The position numbers and the translations under genes are program-made. 64,000 nucleotides of DNA from UBA5972 sp964567685 (GTDB lineage Bacteria > Pseudomonadota > Alphaproteobacteria > Rhodobacterales > Rhodobacteraceae). Positions 16,594 to 25,287 of the stretch are shown piece by piece. The stretch lies in NCBI GenBank assembly GCA_964567685.1, contig CAZMNO010000016.1, positions 1 to 64,000 on the forward strand, read 5' to 3'. Within the stretch, counting starts at the first letter, position 1. The number at the start of each line of letters is the position of its first letter. The notes under the pieces are model-generated. The model was not told the DNA's origin, ran no database searches, and was given only the letters and a program-made list of their open reading frames with translations.

Positions 16594-18780
16594 TTATCCC
16601 TGGGTTTCGCGATCAGTGATCTTGGGGAAAGTCTCGTGACCCCAGACCTGACGCTCGCGAATCCACGGCTGCGCCAGCTGCGGGTTATCCGCTTCAAACT
16701 CCCGCGCAATCCGATGGCCCGAGAAGATCGCATCGGCCAGAAGGCCCGGTGCATAACAGTCACCGGCGGCATAGACGCCCTGAATGTCGTTCTCTTCCCA
16801 TTCGGATTTGCGCGCCTTGAGCTCGCGGAACAACTTGTCCTGCGGCACCCGCTCGGTAATCGCGATGAGGGTATCAAACTCCATCTTGATCACGTCCGTG
16901 CCCTGACGGCGCGGCATTTTACCAAGTGTTGGGCCGCTGTCGCGCACATAGCCGTCACGATAGAGGTAATAGATCGTCGCCACCCCTTCCTCGACCTTTT
17001 CACACCAGTGGAGCGTTTTCTCGTGAATGCCCTTTTCGTACATCATCCGATGCAGGTTGGGTGCTTCCAGCGTGAAGTGGCTGTAAGGTGCGACTGAGCC
17101 GAGCGAAGTGATCAGCTGCACGTCTTTGCCTGCATCAGCCATCATTTCGGCCATCGACACACCGGTATAATACCCGTCTGCATCCAGGATCAGAACCCGC
17201 TGGCCAACTTCTTTGCCCTCATAGATCTGATCAGGGGTGCAGATATAGGGCAGCGAGGCATCCAGACCTTCGATCGGTTCGTGGGTGCAAGAACTGGTGC
17301 CGTTGGTCGACCATTTTGAACCGGTGGCGATGACAACCTTGTCAGCCCCGTATTCCATCACGTCATCTGCCGTCATTTCACCGACACCGGTATGCACCTC
17401 GACGTTTTTCAGCTTGTCGAGCTGGATCTGACGATAGGTAGTCAGGCGTGCCCATTCCGAAAGACCCGGGTACTTCATGATGTCGTTGACACAACCGCCG
17501 ACCTCATTTGAGGCTTCGCGCAGGTGCACGTCATAGCCACGTTCGCCAAGAACGCGCGCTGTTTCCATGCCCGCCGGGCCAGCGCCGACGACAAGAACGC
17601 TGTCTTCATTGTCGACCTTGTTGAATTTCTCAGGATGCCAGCCACGACGGTATTCTTCGTTGGCAGTGGCGTTCTGGGTGCAGATCATTGGCGGACCACC
17701 GATTTCCCAGCGCGAAATACAGACGTTACAGCCAATGCATTCACGAACGTCTTCGATTCGGCCTTCGTCGATTTTCTGCGGCAGGAACGGATCAGCGATG
17801 GAGGGGCGCGCAGCGCCGATGATATCGAGACGACCATTCTGAATATGCGCGGCCATGTCATCAGCCGAAGTTTCGCGGGAAACGCCGAGAACCGGGATGG
17901 TGCAGAGTTTCTTGACCTCATCGGTCCAGTTACGCTGGTGACCGGCTTTATAGAAGCGCGACGGGCCCGCATCTTCGCCCCATTCGGCGATATCACCGAT
18001 ATTCACGTCCCAAACGTCAAGGATGCCTTCCTTGGCGACCAGTTCAACGAATTTCAGACCATCGTCACCGGTTTCAACACCGCCAGGGCCATAAAGGGTA
18101 TCAATGGCGAAACGTGTGGCGATGGCGCAGTTTTCACCAACTGCCTCTTTCACTGCAGCCAGTGATTCAATCCAGAAACGGGCGCGGTTCTCAAACGAGC
18201 CGCCATAGCCATCGGTGCGTTTGTTGTGGAACGGCGACAGGAACTGGAGCGGCAGGTAGGAGTGACCGCCATAGACATAGACGATGTCAAATCCGGCCTG
18301 TTCGGCGCGTTTGGCGGCCTCGGCATATAGCTGGATCAGGCCTTTGATATCATCCTCATCGCATTCATGCTGATAGGTCAGGTATTCAAATTCGGACGCA
18401 CCTGAGGTCGGGCCGCGTGGAATGGCGCGACTTTCAAGGTTCGGGGCGTGCTGGCCACCGAGCCACATCTCAATTCCGCCCAAAGCGCCATGTTTATGCA
18501 GTTCGTCATTCATGTGGCGCAGGTTGATCACGTCACCCTGATCCCAGATCCGGGCAGAAACGCGGTGTGTGTCGTCTGATTCAGGGCTGATCGAGCAGTA
18601 TTCGGTACAGCAGGCGCCCCAGCCGCCCTCGGCCTTCATGCCGCGGTTTGCAGCCTGGGTGCCGGGCTTTTCAGAGCCTGCACCGATACAATGGGGAACC
18701 TGGTAAAACCGGTTCTTCATGGTTTTCGGGCCGAGTTTAATTGGTTCAAACAGGCAATCATGTTTTGGGTTACGTGGCAT
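16594..18780 (-). CDS. Trimethylamine-dehydrogenase-like FMN/4Fe-4S oxidoreductase
   Basis: 728 residues, almost the length of Methylophilus TMADH (729) and co-linear with it throughout. Residues match the known active site after allowing for the initiator Met: Cys31 (covalent 6-S-cysteinyl FMN), aromatic bowl Tyr61, Trp267 and Trp358, Tyr170-His173-Asp270, and 4Fe-4S ligands Cys348/351/354/367 in CIGCNVC. Tyr61, Ser75 and Trp106 are of the trimethylamine type; dimethylamine dehydrogenase differs at these three places. A nucleotide-binding fold (VVGAGPAGMETARVL) follows near residue 395. Expected reaction: oxidative N-demethylation of a tertiary amine with electrons to ETF. Because the local partners include a folate enzyme, the real substrate may be a larger N-methyl compound. 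The RBS GGAGG lies inside the end of the previous gene. Confidence 0.9.
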   Translation of the reverse strand: MPRNPKHDCLFEPIKLGPKTMKNRFYQVPHCIGAGSEKPGTQAANRGMKAEGGWGACCTEYCSISPESDDTHRVSARIWDQGDVINLRHMNDELHKHGALGGIEMWLGGQHAPNLESRAIPRGPTSGASEFEYLTYQHECDEDDIKGLIQLYAEAAKRAEQAGFDIVYVYGGHSYLPLQFLSPFHNKRTDGYGGSFENRARFWIESLAAVKEAVGENCAIATRFAIDTLYGPGGVETGDDGLKFVELVAKEGILDVWDVNIGDIAEWGEDAGPSRFYKAGHQRNWTDEVKKLCTIPVLGVSRETSADDMAAHIQNGRLDIIGAARPSIADPFLPQKIDEGRIEDVRECIGCNVCISRWEIGGPPMICTQNATANEEYRRGWHPEKFNKVDNEDSVLVVGAGPAGMETARVLGERGYDVHLREASNEVGGCVNDIMKYPGLSEWARLTTYRQIQLDKLKNVEVHTGVGEMTADDVMEYGADKVVIATGSKWSTNGTSSCTHEPIEGLDASLPYICTPDQIYEGKEVGQRVLILDADGYYTGVSMAEMMADAGKDVQLITSLGSVAPYSHFTLEAPNLHRMMYEKGIHEKTLHWCEKVEEGVATIYYLYRDGYVRDSGPTLGKMPRRQGTDVIKMEFDTLIAITERVPQDKLFRELKARKSEWEENDIQGVYAAGDCYAPGLLADAIFSGHRIAREFEADNPQLAQPWIRERQVWGHETFPKITDRETQG

Positions 18781-19483
18781 TTAATCCTCCTTGGTGGGTT
18801 TGCTGGGCGACGATTTTCTCGCCGGATTTTTCTTCATTGCTTGGCGGCGGAAAGGGTAAGACTGTCCGTAGACTTTCCGCCGGGTTTTGACCGCTGCAAA
18901 TCAGCAATGCAGCGCTGAGAAACTTGCGTGTGTCATCAAAAACGACCGGCTTTTCACCCTTCCAGCGACCGTAAAGCCTGCATTCGACAGGTTCATTTGC
19001 CCGGAGCGAGGTCAGGGCCGCCGATGTTTCGGCACCAATCTCTCTTAGCCGGGTGCGCATAATGTCGAGATATGTATCCCGGTGCCGCGCCTCCATGCGC
19101 AGATGAAAAAGCGAACTGCGCGCGCGCGGTGCAATGGTCATCTGATCGATGTTATTTAGCGCGCGGCGCCAGATGCCCTCGGCCTCTTTGTAACGGCTTT
19201 TTGCCCGGCCTTCGTGCCCGGCCAACCGGTCGGCAAGGGCGAGATTGGCAAGTGTCGCGGCTCGGCGCGGATCACTGGCGGGAATATTTTGCAGCGCTAT
19301 CCACCAGGCTCGCCACCAGGCACGGGTAGCACCGCTTTTGTCGCCTGATGCAAAACATGCGTTGCCGTCTTCCTGCAAGCGTTCCCAGCTGAGATCGGCA
19401 CGCTGCCATCCTGCGGCCAGTGCTGCGCGCATTTCCGGATCTTCTGCGTTCAGGTCTAAAACGGGCAGCTCCGTCATCGTCAT
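18770..19483 (-). CDS. TPR-like helical protein, first gene of the amine-oxidation operon
   Basis: 237 residues from ATG 19483, selected because AAAGGAG stands ten bases before it; the frame extends upstream without a site. The sequence is helical and Ala/Trp/Arg-rich, with tetratricopeptide-like helices around residues 20-110 (GNACFASGDKSGATRAWWRA, then LANLALADRLAGHEGRAKSRY). There is no signal peptide or membrane span. Its 3' end overlaps the dehydrogenase start by 11 bases and carries that gene's RBS, so the two are translationally coupled. It may be an assembly or scaffold factor for the Fe-S flavoprotein; function is inferred from coupling only. Confidence 0.7.
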   Translation of the reverse strand: MTMTELPVLDLNAEDPEMRAALAAGWQRADLSWERLQEDGNACFASGDKSGATRAWWRAWWIALQNIPASDPRRAATLANLALADRLAGHEGRAKSRYKEAEGIWRRALNNIDQMTIAPRARSSLFHLRMEARHRDTYLDIMRTRLREIGAETSAALTSLRANEPVECRLYGRWKGEKPVVFDDTRKFLSAALLICSGQNPAESLRTVLPFPPPSNEEKSGEKIVAQQTHQGGLNAT

Positions 19484-19922
19484 CGCCGTCAAACTCCTTT
19501 GCAGCGGGTTCAGGCCGGTAGCTATCGGCAGTTTCCACCAGACCCCGTTCGCCTGATCAGCTTTTGGTTCGATTGAACAATGTGCAGCCAATTCGGAACC
19601 AATTCTGTGATTATCGACGCCCGTGGATCGACAATTAGCACCAAAATCAGCCATCGACAAGAAAAATGGTGCAATTTGGTCAAATAACATCGAAAATTGT
19701 CAATTATTGGTTGATATTGGGTTGCTATTGTTCAAAACATTTCATATGTTTGCCTAATCAGCTGGTTTGGATCGGTATTGGTATAGTGTTGAGTTAATCC
19801 CGAAGAGACGCGGCTGATCGGGATTCACCAAATGCAGATAAGTCAGAACGATCTGGCGAATCAGCGGTACTATCGGTTCAGTAGGGCGAGCGCTGTGCTA
19901 GATTAGGGAGAATGAATTCACC
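19484..19922. promoter_or_regulatory. Divergent control region between GntR gene and amine-oxidation operon
   Basis: This 439-bp spacer separates two divergent transcripts and is clearly AT-richer than the genes. It holds repeated short words: CCAATTC at 19588-19594 and again at 19599-19605 (11-bp pitch), ATCGAC three times between about 19612 and 19650, and several TTGGT/ATTGG copies between 19670 and 19785. Spaced words of this kind suit a dimeric GntR-type repressor, but I cannot identify a proven operator or promoter boxes. Confidence 0.5.
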
Positions 19923-20690
19923 ATGGACGGCTCAATGCGTCCCCCCTGGGATCTGGATGAAAATATTAAGAAGCCGGTGACCTCAAAAACCCGGGAATTC
20001 GCGGATTCGCTGTTTTTTGCGATTGTCGAGGGGGTTCACCGATATGGCACCAGGCTGCCCTCAGAGCGCGCTCTGAGCCAGGAGTTTGGTCTTTCGCGCA
20101 ATACTGTGCGTCAGGCTCTGGATCTGCTTGATCAATATGAAATCATCAAGCGCCTTGCCGGCAGCGGCTCTGTCGTCAGTTTCCATCCGGCGGATGAAAC
20201 CGCGGCCACGGAAACCCGGAAAGAAAAAGCGGTCACAACGCTTGATCTTGGCGAAATTGGCGAGATCACCAGCCCACTGGAGCTTGGCGTTGTCCGCTCT
20301 ATCGTAGAGCCCGAGATTGCCCGGCTGGCAGTTCTGTCGATGACGTCACGCGATATTCAGGCGATGAACGAAATCCAGCATGAAATTGATGCGATTACGG
20401 TTGATGGCGAGCGGTTTGCCGAACTTGACGACGCCCTGAGGATGCAAATTGCCAAAGGCACACATAATCCGCTTTTGATCGTGATTTACCAAATGATCAC
20501 CCATGTGAACCAGACGGCCGATTGGGCAAAGCAGCGGCGCAAGGCCCTGACGCCCGGGCGGATCGGTGAATACCGGCTGCACAATCAATCGCTCTGTCAG
20601 GCGATCAATGACCGCGAGATCGAAGCGACGGTAGAAAACCTGAAACTGTCACTGGCCGATTTCCATCAGGATTTAATGCGCGGAGTCTGA
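19923..20690 (+). CDS. GntR/FadR-family transcriptional regulator
   Basis: 255 residues. The winged helix at about 20-85 has the family pattern GTRLPSERALSQEFGLSRNTVRQAL followed by GSGSVV. The C-terminal all-helical effector domain (FCD type) contains VEPEIARLA and the metal/ligand-type His in GTHNPLL and YRLHNQSL. It is read divergently from the seven-gene amine operon across a 439-bp spacer, the standard arrangement for a local regulator whose effector is the pathway substrate or product. It converges on the LivK-like gene with 25 bp between stops. Confidence 0.85.
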   Translation: MDGSMRPPWDLDENIKKPVTSKTREFADSLFFAIVEGVHRYGTRLPSERALSQEFGLSRNTVRQALDLLDQYEIIKRLAGSGSVVSFHPADETAATETRKEKAVTTLDLGEIGEITSPLELGVVRSIVEPEIARLAVLSMTSRDIQAMNEIQHEIDAITVDGERFAELDDALRMQIAKGTHNPLLIVIYQMITHVNQTADWAKQRRKALTPGRIGEYRLHNQSLCQAINDREIEATVENLKLSLADFHQDLMRGV

Positions 20691-20715
20691 GCGTAGGTTT
20701 CTGCACAGTACCCGG

Positions 20716-22014
20716 TCACTTGGCGACTGCTGCCCGAGAGGTGATGCCGACCCGGCGGTTCTCCAATAGCTGATCCCACATCTGCCCATGCGCGCGCATA
20801 TGTTTCAGCAAAAGATCGCCATGTGCATCCCACCAATCCAGAACCGACGCAAATTCGACGATTTTCGCTTTGCCTTGATCAATCTCAACCACCGGCCACG
20901 AACCAACCAGCGCGTGGTCGATGCCAAAAAGATCACGCCCCCACCATCGCGCCTCGCCAAATACGTTGCGGCTGTAACCGCCCTGTTTGATCGCCGACAG
21001 GACCGCCAGCGGCTCCACCGTCTGAATTCGTTCAACCGCATCACGCCACATTTCAAGAATGGCGTAATATTCCCAGGAAACAGCGCTCCATTCACCGGGA
21101 AAGCGTTCGTTGAACGCATCAAAGAATTCGTTTGGTCGCCGGAAATTGATGGCTGGGTGATTAAGGGCAGGGTCGTCAAAGTCAGGGAACTGAAAGATAA
21201 AGCCCAGCATGAACTCGGCACTCGTTTTCTCGATCAGGCCCTGATAATTGTCGCAAGTACAGGAAAGGATCTGCCCTTTGAATCCACGCCTGTAGGCGGC
21301 TTCGGTCAGCGCGTGAACATAGGGTTCATAGGATGTATCCCAGCAGAGAATATCCGGTTCTGCCGCCATCATTTCTGCAACCACGCTGTCCATATCCCGA
21401 TCTGTGCCGGGGTAAAGGATTTCTTTGACCAGTTTAATATCCGCCGCTTCAAAGGCCGCCTTGTAGGTGGCAATCGAAGGCAAACCCAACGCGTCCTGCT
21501 GGGCACAGATCGCAACGGATTTCAGGTGTGGACGGTTTTGTTTGAGCCAGTTGACACCAGTGACCACATAGATCGGGTGCACTTCACAGGGGGCAATGAG
21601 GTAGGGGGTATCGGGCGAAAGGTCGCTTGGTAGAAGTGTTGTCGCCAGCATCTTGTTTCGGGTCAGGAAATTGTTGATTGCCGGAACCGTGTCACCACCC
21701 AACATAAGGATGATCTTAACATCCTGTTCCAGCACCAGGTACTTAGCGCCGACAACCGCGCGCGCCGGATCATATTCATCGTCAAAGGCGACAATCTCGA
21801 CCAGGCGGCGCTGATTGCCGATCTGTAAACCGCCTTGCGAGTTCACCCAGTCGGCCCATATTCGGCACCCTTCCACCCCAGGTCGCCCCCAGGCCGAACT
21901 GTCACCGGTCAGGGGGGTAAGCACACCGATGCGCACTTTTTCACGCGCCAGGATATCCAGATTCGGCAAGGAAGCTGCGACGGCAAGATCGGCACCGAAC
22001 TTATAGGTACTCAT
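20716..22014 (-). CDS. LivK-type (type I) solute-binding protein without a signal peptide
   Basis: 432 residues resembling branched-chain amino acid/amide/urea ABC binding proteins: RIGVLTPLTGDSSAWGRPGVEG near the start, FDDEYDPARAVVGAKYLV, and the two-lobe Leu_bind layout. The N-terminus (MSTYKFGADLAVAASLPN) is not a Sec, lipoprotein or Tat leader. The frame cannot be extended, because an in-frame TAG lies at 22030-22032 and the RBS AAAGGA is well placed for ATG 22014. It may therefore work in the cytoplasm as a ligand sensor (AmiC-like), or the leader may have been lost. No LivHMGF genes are adjacent. A terminator at 22108-22131 separates it from the dipeptide-type binding protein. Confidence 0.75.
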   Translation of the reverse strand: MSTYKFGADLAVAASLPNLDILAREKVRIGVLTPLTGDSSAWGRPGVEGCRIWADWVNSQGGLQIGNQRRLVEIVAFDDEYDPARAVVGAKYLVLEQDVKIILMLGGDTVPAINNFLTRNKMLATTLLPSDLSPDTPYLIAPCEVHPIYVVTGVNWLKQNRPHLKSVAICAQQDALGLPSIATYKAAFEAADIKLVKEILYPGTDRDMDSVVAEMMAAEPDILCWDTSYEPYVHALTEAAYRRGFKGQILSCTCDNYQGLIEKTSAEFMLGFIFQFPDFDDPALNHPAINFRRPNEFFDAFNERFPGEWSAVSWEYYAILEMWRDAVERIQTVEPLAVLSAIKQGGYSRNVFGEARWWGRDLFGIDHALVGSWPVVEIDQGKAKIVEFASVLDWWDAHGDLLLKHMRAHGQMWDQLLENRRVGITSRAAVAK

Positions 22015-22107
22015 GCGGTCCTTTCGGGTCTACCTGTTCACAAGAACAGGATTTCGATGAACCGGCCGCAAGTCAACTGCTGAAAAGGGGTGGTTCTGAA
22101 CAAGAAA

Positions 22108-22131
22108 CGGCGGCGGGTTTCCCCGCCGCCG
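22108..22131 (-). terminator. Strong terminator after the dipeptide-type binding protein gene
   Basis: A ten-base GC stem, CGGCGGCGGG with CCCGCCGCCG and a four-base loop, is followed on the minus strand by TTTCTTGTTC. It lies 27 bases beyond the stop of the gene at 22158-23759 and should end or weaken read-through into the LivK-like gene. Confidence 0.8.
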
Positions 22132-22157
22132 AACTATCTTAAGGGCGAAAGAACGGA

Positions 22158-23759
22158 TTAGCCGTCGATCCACCAGCGCTCGGCCAGTTTGGAACCGTCA
22201 AGTTCCCAGTTACCGGCAACTTCATCGCCGTGCTGAACCCGGTTGTTCAGGCCCTGCACGTAGTTGGCGAACATAGGAATGAGCGCGCCACCATCGTCGT
22301 TAACCAGAACCTGAGCTTCGTAATACATTGCACGACGCTTGTCCTGATCCAGTTCTTTACGGGCGGCCTTGACCAGCTCGTTGAACCTTGCGGAAGCCTC
22401 TGTGCCTTTCCAGGCGGTGTCGTTCCACTCGGTGTCATTGGTGTAAGCAGCCGAGAACATCCAGTCTTCGGTCGGGCGACCCCCCCAGTAACAGGCGCAC
22501 CAGCCCTTTTTGTTCCAGACGTTGGACCAGTAAGCATCGGAAGGTTCACGAATGACTTCGATTTCGATACCAGCTTCGGCAGCCGAGGCTTTGATGAGCT
22601 GAGCCGCGTCAACAGCGCCAGCAAATGCAGCATCAGCAGCAGACAGCGGGATCGCACCGGAATGACCGGACTTCTTGTAGTGATGTGCCGCTTTGTCAGC
22701 ATCGAATTCACGCTGTGGCATGTCGCCATTGTGGAACGGATTTGCCGTTGAAATCGGCGTATCGTTGCCAACGACACCATGGCCCAGAAGAATCTTGTCA
22801 ACCAGTTCCTGACGCTTGACGGCCAGTTTCATCGCCATGCGCAGGTCATAGTTGTCAAAGGGCGCAACATCCAGACGCATCGGGAAGGTATAGTGCAATG
22901 TACCGGTGTCTTCGCGGATGCGAAGGATAGGCACGCGCTCCAGCAAGTGAACGGTCTTCGGATCAACGCGGTCGATCACGTCGACCTCGTCGTTCATCAG
23001 CGCGTTCTGGCGTGCGGTTACATCAACGATGGACAGTTGCAGAACTTCGTCAACGTGGCCGGTGCCTTCTTTCCAGTTATTGGCAAACTTGGTGTATTCA
23101 GCGCGGACGCCAGGTTCGAAATTCTGCAGAACGTAGCGGCCGGTGCCAACACCGCTGGCCCAGTCGATGGTGCCGTCGCCATTCCCCGGGCGGATCGCAA
23201 AGTGATAATCCGACGCGATGTAGGGGAAGTCGGCGTTGCCGTCGTTCAGTTTGAAGACAATCGTGTCGCCATCGGCCTCGATGCTTTCAACCGCGGTCAG
23301 CAGACCCTTGGCAGCGGATTTCGAGGCCTCGCCGCGGTGGTGATTGAAGCTGTCGATAACATCCTGGGCTGTCATCGTTTTGCCGTTGTGGAATTCAACA
23401 CCCTTGCGCAGTTTAAAGCGCCAGGTGGCTGCATCCGCTGAGGCTTCATAGCTTTCAGCAAGTTCACCGCGCAGCTGGCCGTTGGGGCCAACTTCGGTCA
23501 GGTGGTCAGCCAATGTAACGCCAAGAACCGATGTGAACCCGTTTTCAAAAGTAGCGGGATCAAGTGAGTCAGTCGTCGAACCGTGGCCCTGACCAATCCG
23601 CATTGTACCACCGGATTTCGGTGTCGCAGCGTCGGCTTTTGTTGCCAGTGCAGTGGCAGCGGAAACCGTAAGACCCATTGCAATGGCGCTTTGCATAAAG
23701 CTCCGGCGGGTGATGGTCCCGGCAATAAGTTTCTTCGACAAGTCGTCGATATGTTTCAT
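22158..23759 (-). CDS. Tat-exported dipeptide/oligopeptide-type ABC binding protein (family 5)
   Basis: 533 residues from ATG 23759 behind AGGGAG; the frame continues upstream without a site. The leader contains TRRSFMQSAIAMGLTVSAA, a twin-arginine motif followed by a hydrophobic stretch and an ADAA cleavage region near residue 39. The mature part is an SBP_bac_5 protein (MRIGQGHGSTTDSLDPATF, LAESYEASADAATWRFKLRKGVEFHNGK). It feeds the permeases and double ATPase encoded divergently at 24307-27879. The ligand could be peptide, opine or another amine-type solute and cannot be told from sequence. Confidence 0.87.
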   Translation of the reverse strand: MKHIDDLSKKLIAGTITRRSFMQSAIAMGLTVSAATALATKADAATPKSGGTMRIGQGHGSTTDSLDPATFENGFTSVLGVTLADHLTEVGPNGQLRGELAESYEASADAATWRFKLRKGVEFHNGKTMTAQDVIDSFNHHRGEASKSAAKGLLTAVESIEADGDTIVFKLNDGNADFPYIASDYHFAIRPGNGDGTIDWASGVGTGRYVLQNFEPGVRAEYTKFANNWKEGTGHVDEVLQLSIVDVTARQNALMNDEVDVIDRVDPKTVHLLERVPILRIREDTGTLHYTFPMRLDVAPFDNYDLRMAMKLAVKRQELVDKILLGHGVVGNDTPISTANPFHNGDMPQREFDADKAAHHYKKSGHSGAIPLSAADAAFAGAVDAAQLIKASAAEAGIEIEVIREPSDAYWSNVWNKKGWCACYWGGRPTEDWMFSAAYTNDTEWNDTAWKGTEASARFNELVKAARKELDQDKRRAMYYEAQVLVNDDGGALIPMFANYVQGLNNRVQHGDEVAGNWELDGSKLAERWWIDG

Positions 23760-24306
23760 TGTGTACTCCCTGTTGTCACAAATCAGTTCCTTCCCGCGAG
23801 CAGCGGGGTGGAATGGTAGGATGCAGATTTTTCCGCATCGCTCTGAAAGTTTGGGCGATAACCATGGGGTATTGCAACAATTATCTAATGCAATTTTCGG
23901 TGAGGCTCTTTGAAAACAGGGCGATTCCGGGCGAAAACGAACCTTTTGAACTCGCGCGTTGGGTGAAATCATCATATGAGGAAAGTCTCTTGCAGGTGAC
24001 TGAATTGAGGCCTTCTTCCGGGGATTGCGAAAGGAACGGCCTGAAAAAGACTCTTTTGCGCGCTGATCCGACAAAGGTAGAAATTATCCGGGCCCTCTTT
24101 GCTGGGTTTCTTCCGGGCTGAAACCACCTCCGCAAAAAAAATCTTTACATGGCATTAGGTTCCGCTAGCCTTAAGGCCAATTCGCAGGCGAATCTGGCAC
24201 AGAATCGGATCGCAATGGGGGGGCGAAGTTGAGTTGTCGGGCAGGTCCGGCTCAATTTCACCTTAAGCTTCAAGCGCATTTGCGCGTTATATCTGGGAGG
24301 GCGGCG
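23760..24306. promoter_or_regulatory. Divergent spacer between binding protein and permease genes
   Basis: 547 bp without a convincing gene; frames here lack a ribosome site and protein-like composition. It must hold promoters for the leftward binding-protein gene and the rightward permease-ATPase operon. I see no clear operator or boxes. The right end provides GGGAGGG in front of GTG 24307. Confidence 0.5.
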
Positions 24307-25287
24307 GTGCATCCGATCGTCAAGACGGTCTTACAGCGGCTATTGCTGGGCCTGTTCACATTGTTTGTGGTTTCATTCATCATCTTCAGCTCAATCGAAA
24401 TGCTTCCGGGCGATTTTGGCGAAAGCGTTCTGGGGCAGGCGGCAACGAAGGAGACGGTCGCCGCTTTCCGCAAGGAACTCGGCCTCGATCTGCCGGCCTA
24501 TCAGCGTTATATCCAGTGGATTGGGGGCGTTCTGCAGGGGGATTTCGGCAATTCTTTCTCAGCACGCGCTGCCTCGGGCATCGACAGATCACGCTCGGTT
24601 GTTGAGTTGATTGCGCCGCGATTGGCCAACACATTGTTCCTGGCTTTGATGACGGCGATCATTGCCGTTCCGCTGGCGCTCGCGTTGGGGATCACTGCAG
24701 CGCTTTATCGCAATTCCTTTTATGATCGTGCCGTCAATGCAGCGACCCTAACCACGATTGCGACGCCGGAGTTTTTTGTTGCATACATCCTGATCCTGTT
24801 TTTTGCTTCGCTCAATCCCTGGTTCCCGTCACTGGCAAATATCGATGCGAACATGCCGTTCTGGGAAAAGATCTATAAATCCACCCTGCCATCGGCAACG
24901 CTGACGCTGGTGATTGTTGCCCATATGATGCGGATGACGCGGGCGGCCATCATCAACCTATTGGCCAGCCCCTATATCGAGATGGCGCGGTTGAAGGGTG
25001 TTTCCGCGCGCAAGGTCATTGTTCACCACGCTTTGCCTAACGCCTGGGCACCAATTGCCACGGTGATTGCCTTCAACCTGGCTTATCTGGTGGTTGGCGT
25101 CGTCGTGATCGAGGTGGTTTTTGTTTATCCCGGAATTGGCCAACTGATGGTCGATGCGGTGCGCACCCGCGATATTCCGGTGGTGCAGGCCTGTGCCCTG
25201 ATTTTTGCCGCCACCTACATCATTCTGAACCTGATTGCCGACATCATCGGCATCGTCACCAACCCGAGGCTTTTGCACCCGAGATGA
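24307..25287 (+). CDS. DppB-type ABC permease
   Basis: 326 residues from GTG 24307, preferred to an upstream ATG because GGGAGGG lies directly before it and the product then begins just ahead of the first membrane helix (VLQRLLLGLFTLFVVSFIIF). The family features are the early ML-PGD element (SSIEMLPGDFGES), six membrane spans, and the cytoplasmic EAA loop ARLKGVSARKVIVHHALPNAWAP near residue 235 that contacts the ATPase. It overlaps the next gene by four bases. It forms the transmembrane channel with the DppC-type partner. Confidence 0.88.
   Translation: MHPIVKTVLQRLLLGLFTLFVVSFIIFSSIEMLPGDFGESVLGQAATKETVAAFRKELGLDLPAYQRYIQWIGGVLQGDFGNSFSARAASGIDRSRSVVELIAPRLANTLFLALMTAIIAVPLALALGITAALYRNSFYDRAVNAATLTTIATPEFFVAYILILFFASLNPWFPSLANIDANMPFWEKIYKSTLPSATLTLVIVAHMMRMTRAAIINLLASPYIEMARLKGVSARKVIVHHALPNAWAPIATVIAFNLAYLVVGVVVIEVVFVYPGIGQLMVDAVRTRDIPVVQACALIFAATYIILNLIADIIGIVTNPRLLHPR

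Noticed and set aside
24229..24306. Longer start of the DppB-type permease
   Set aside because: No ribosome site precedes it, while GGGAGGG fits GTG 24307 just before the first membrane helix.
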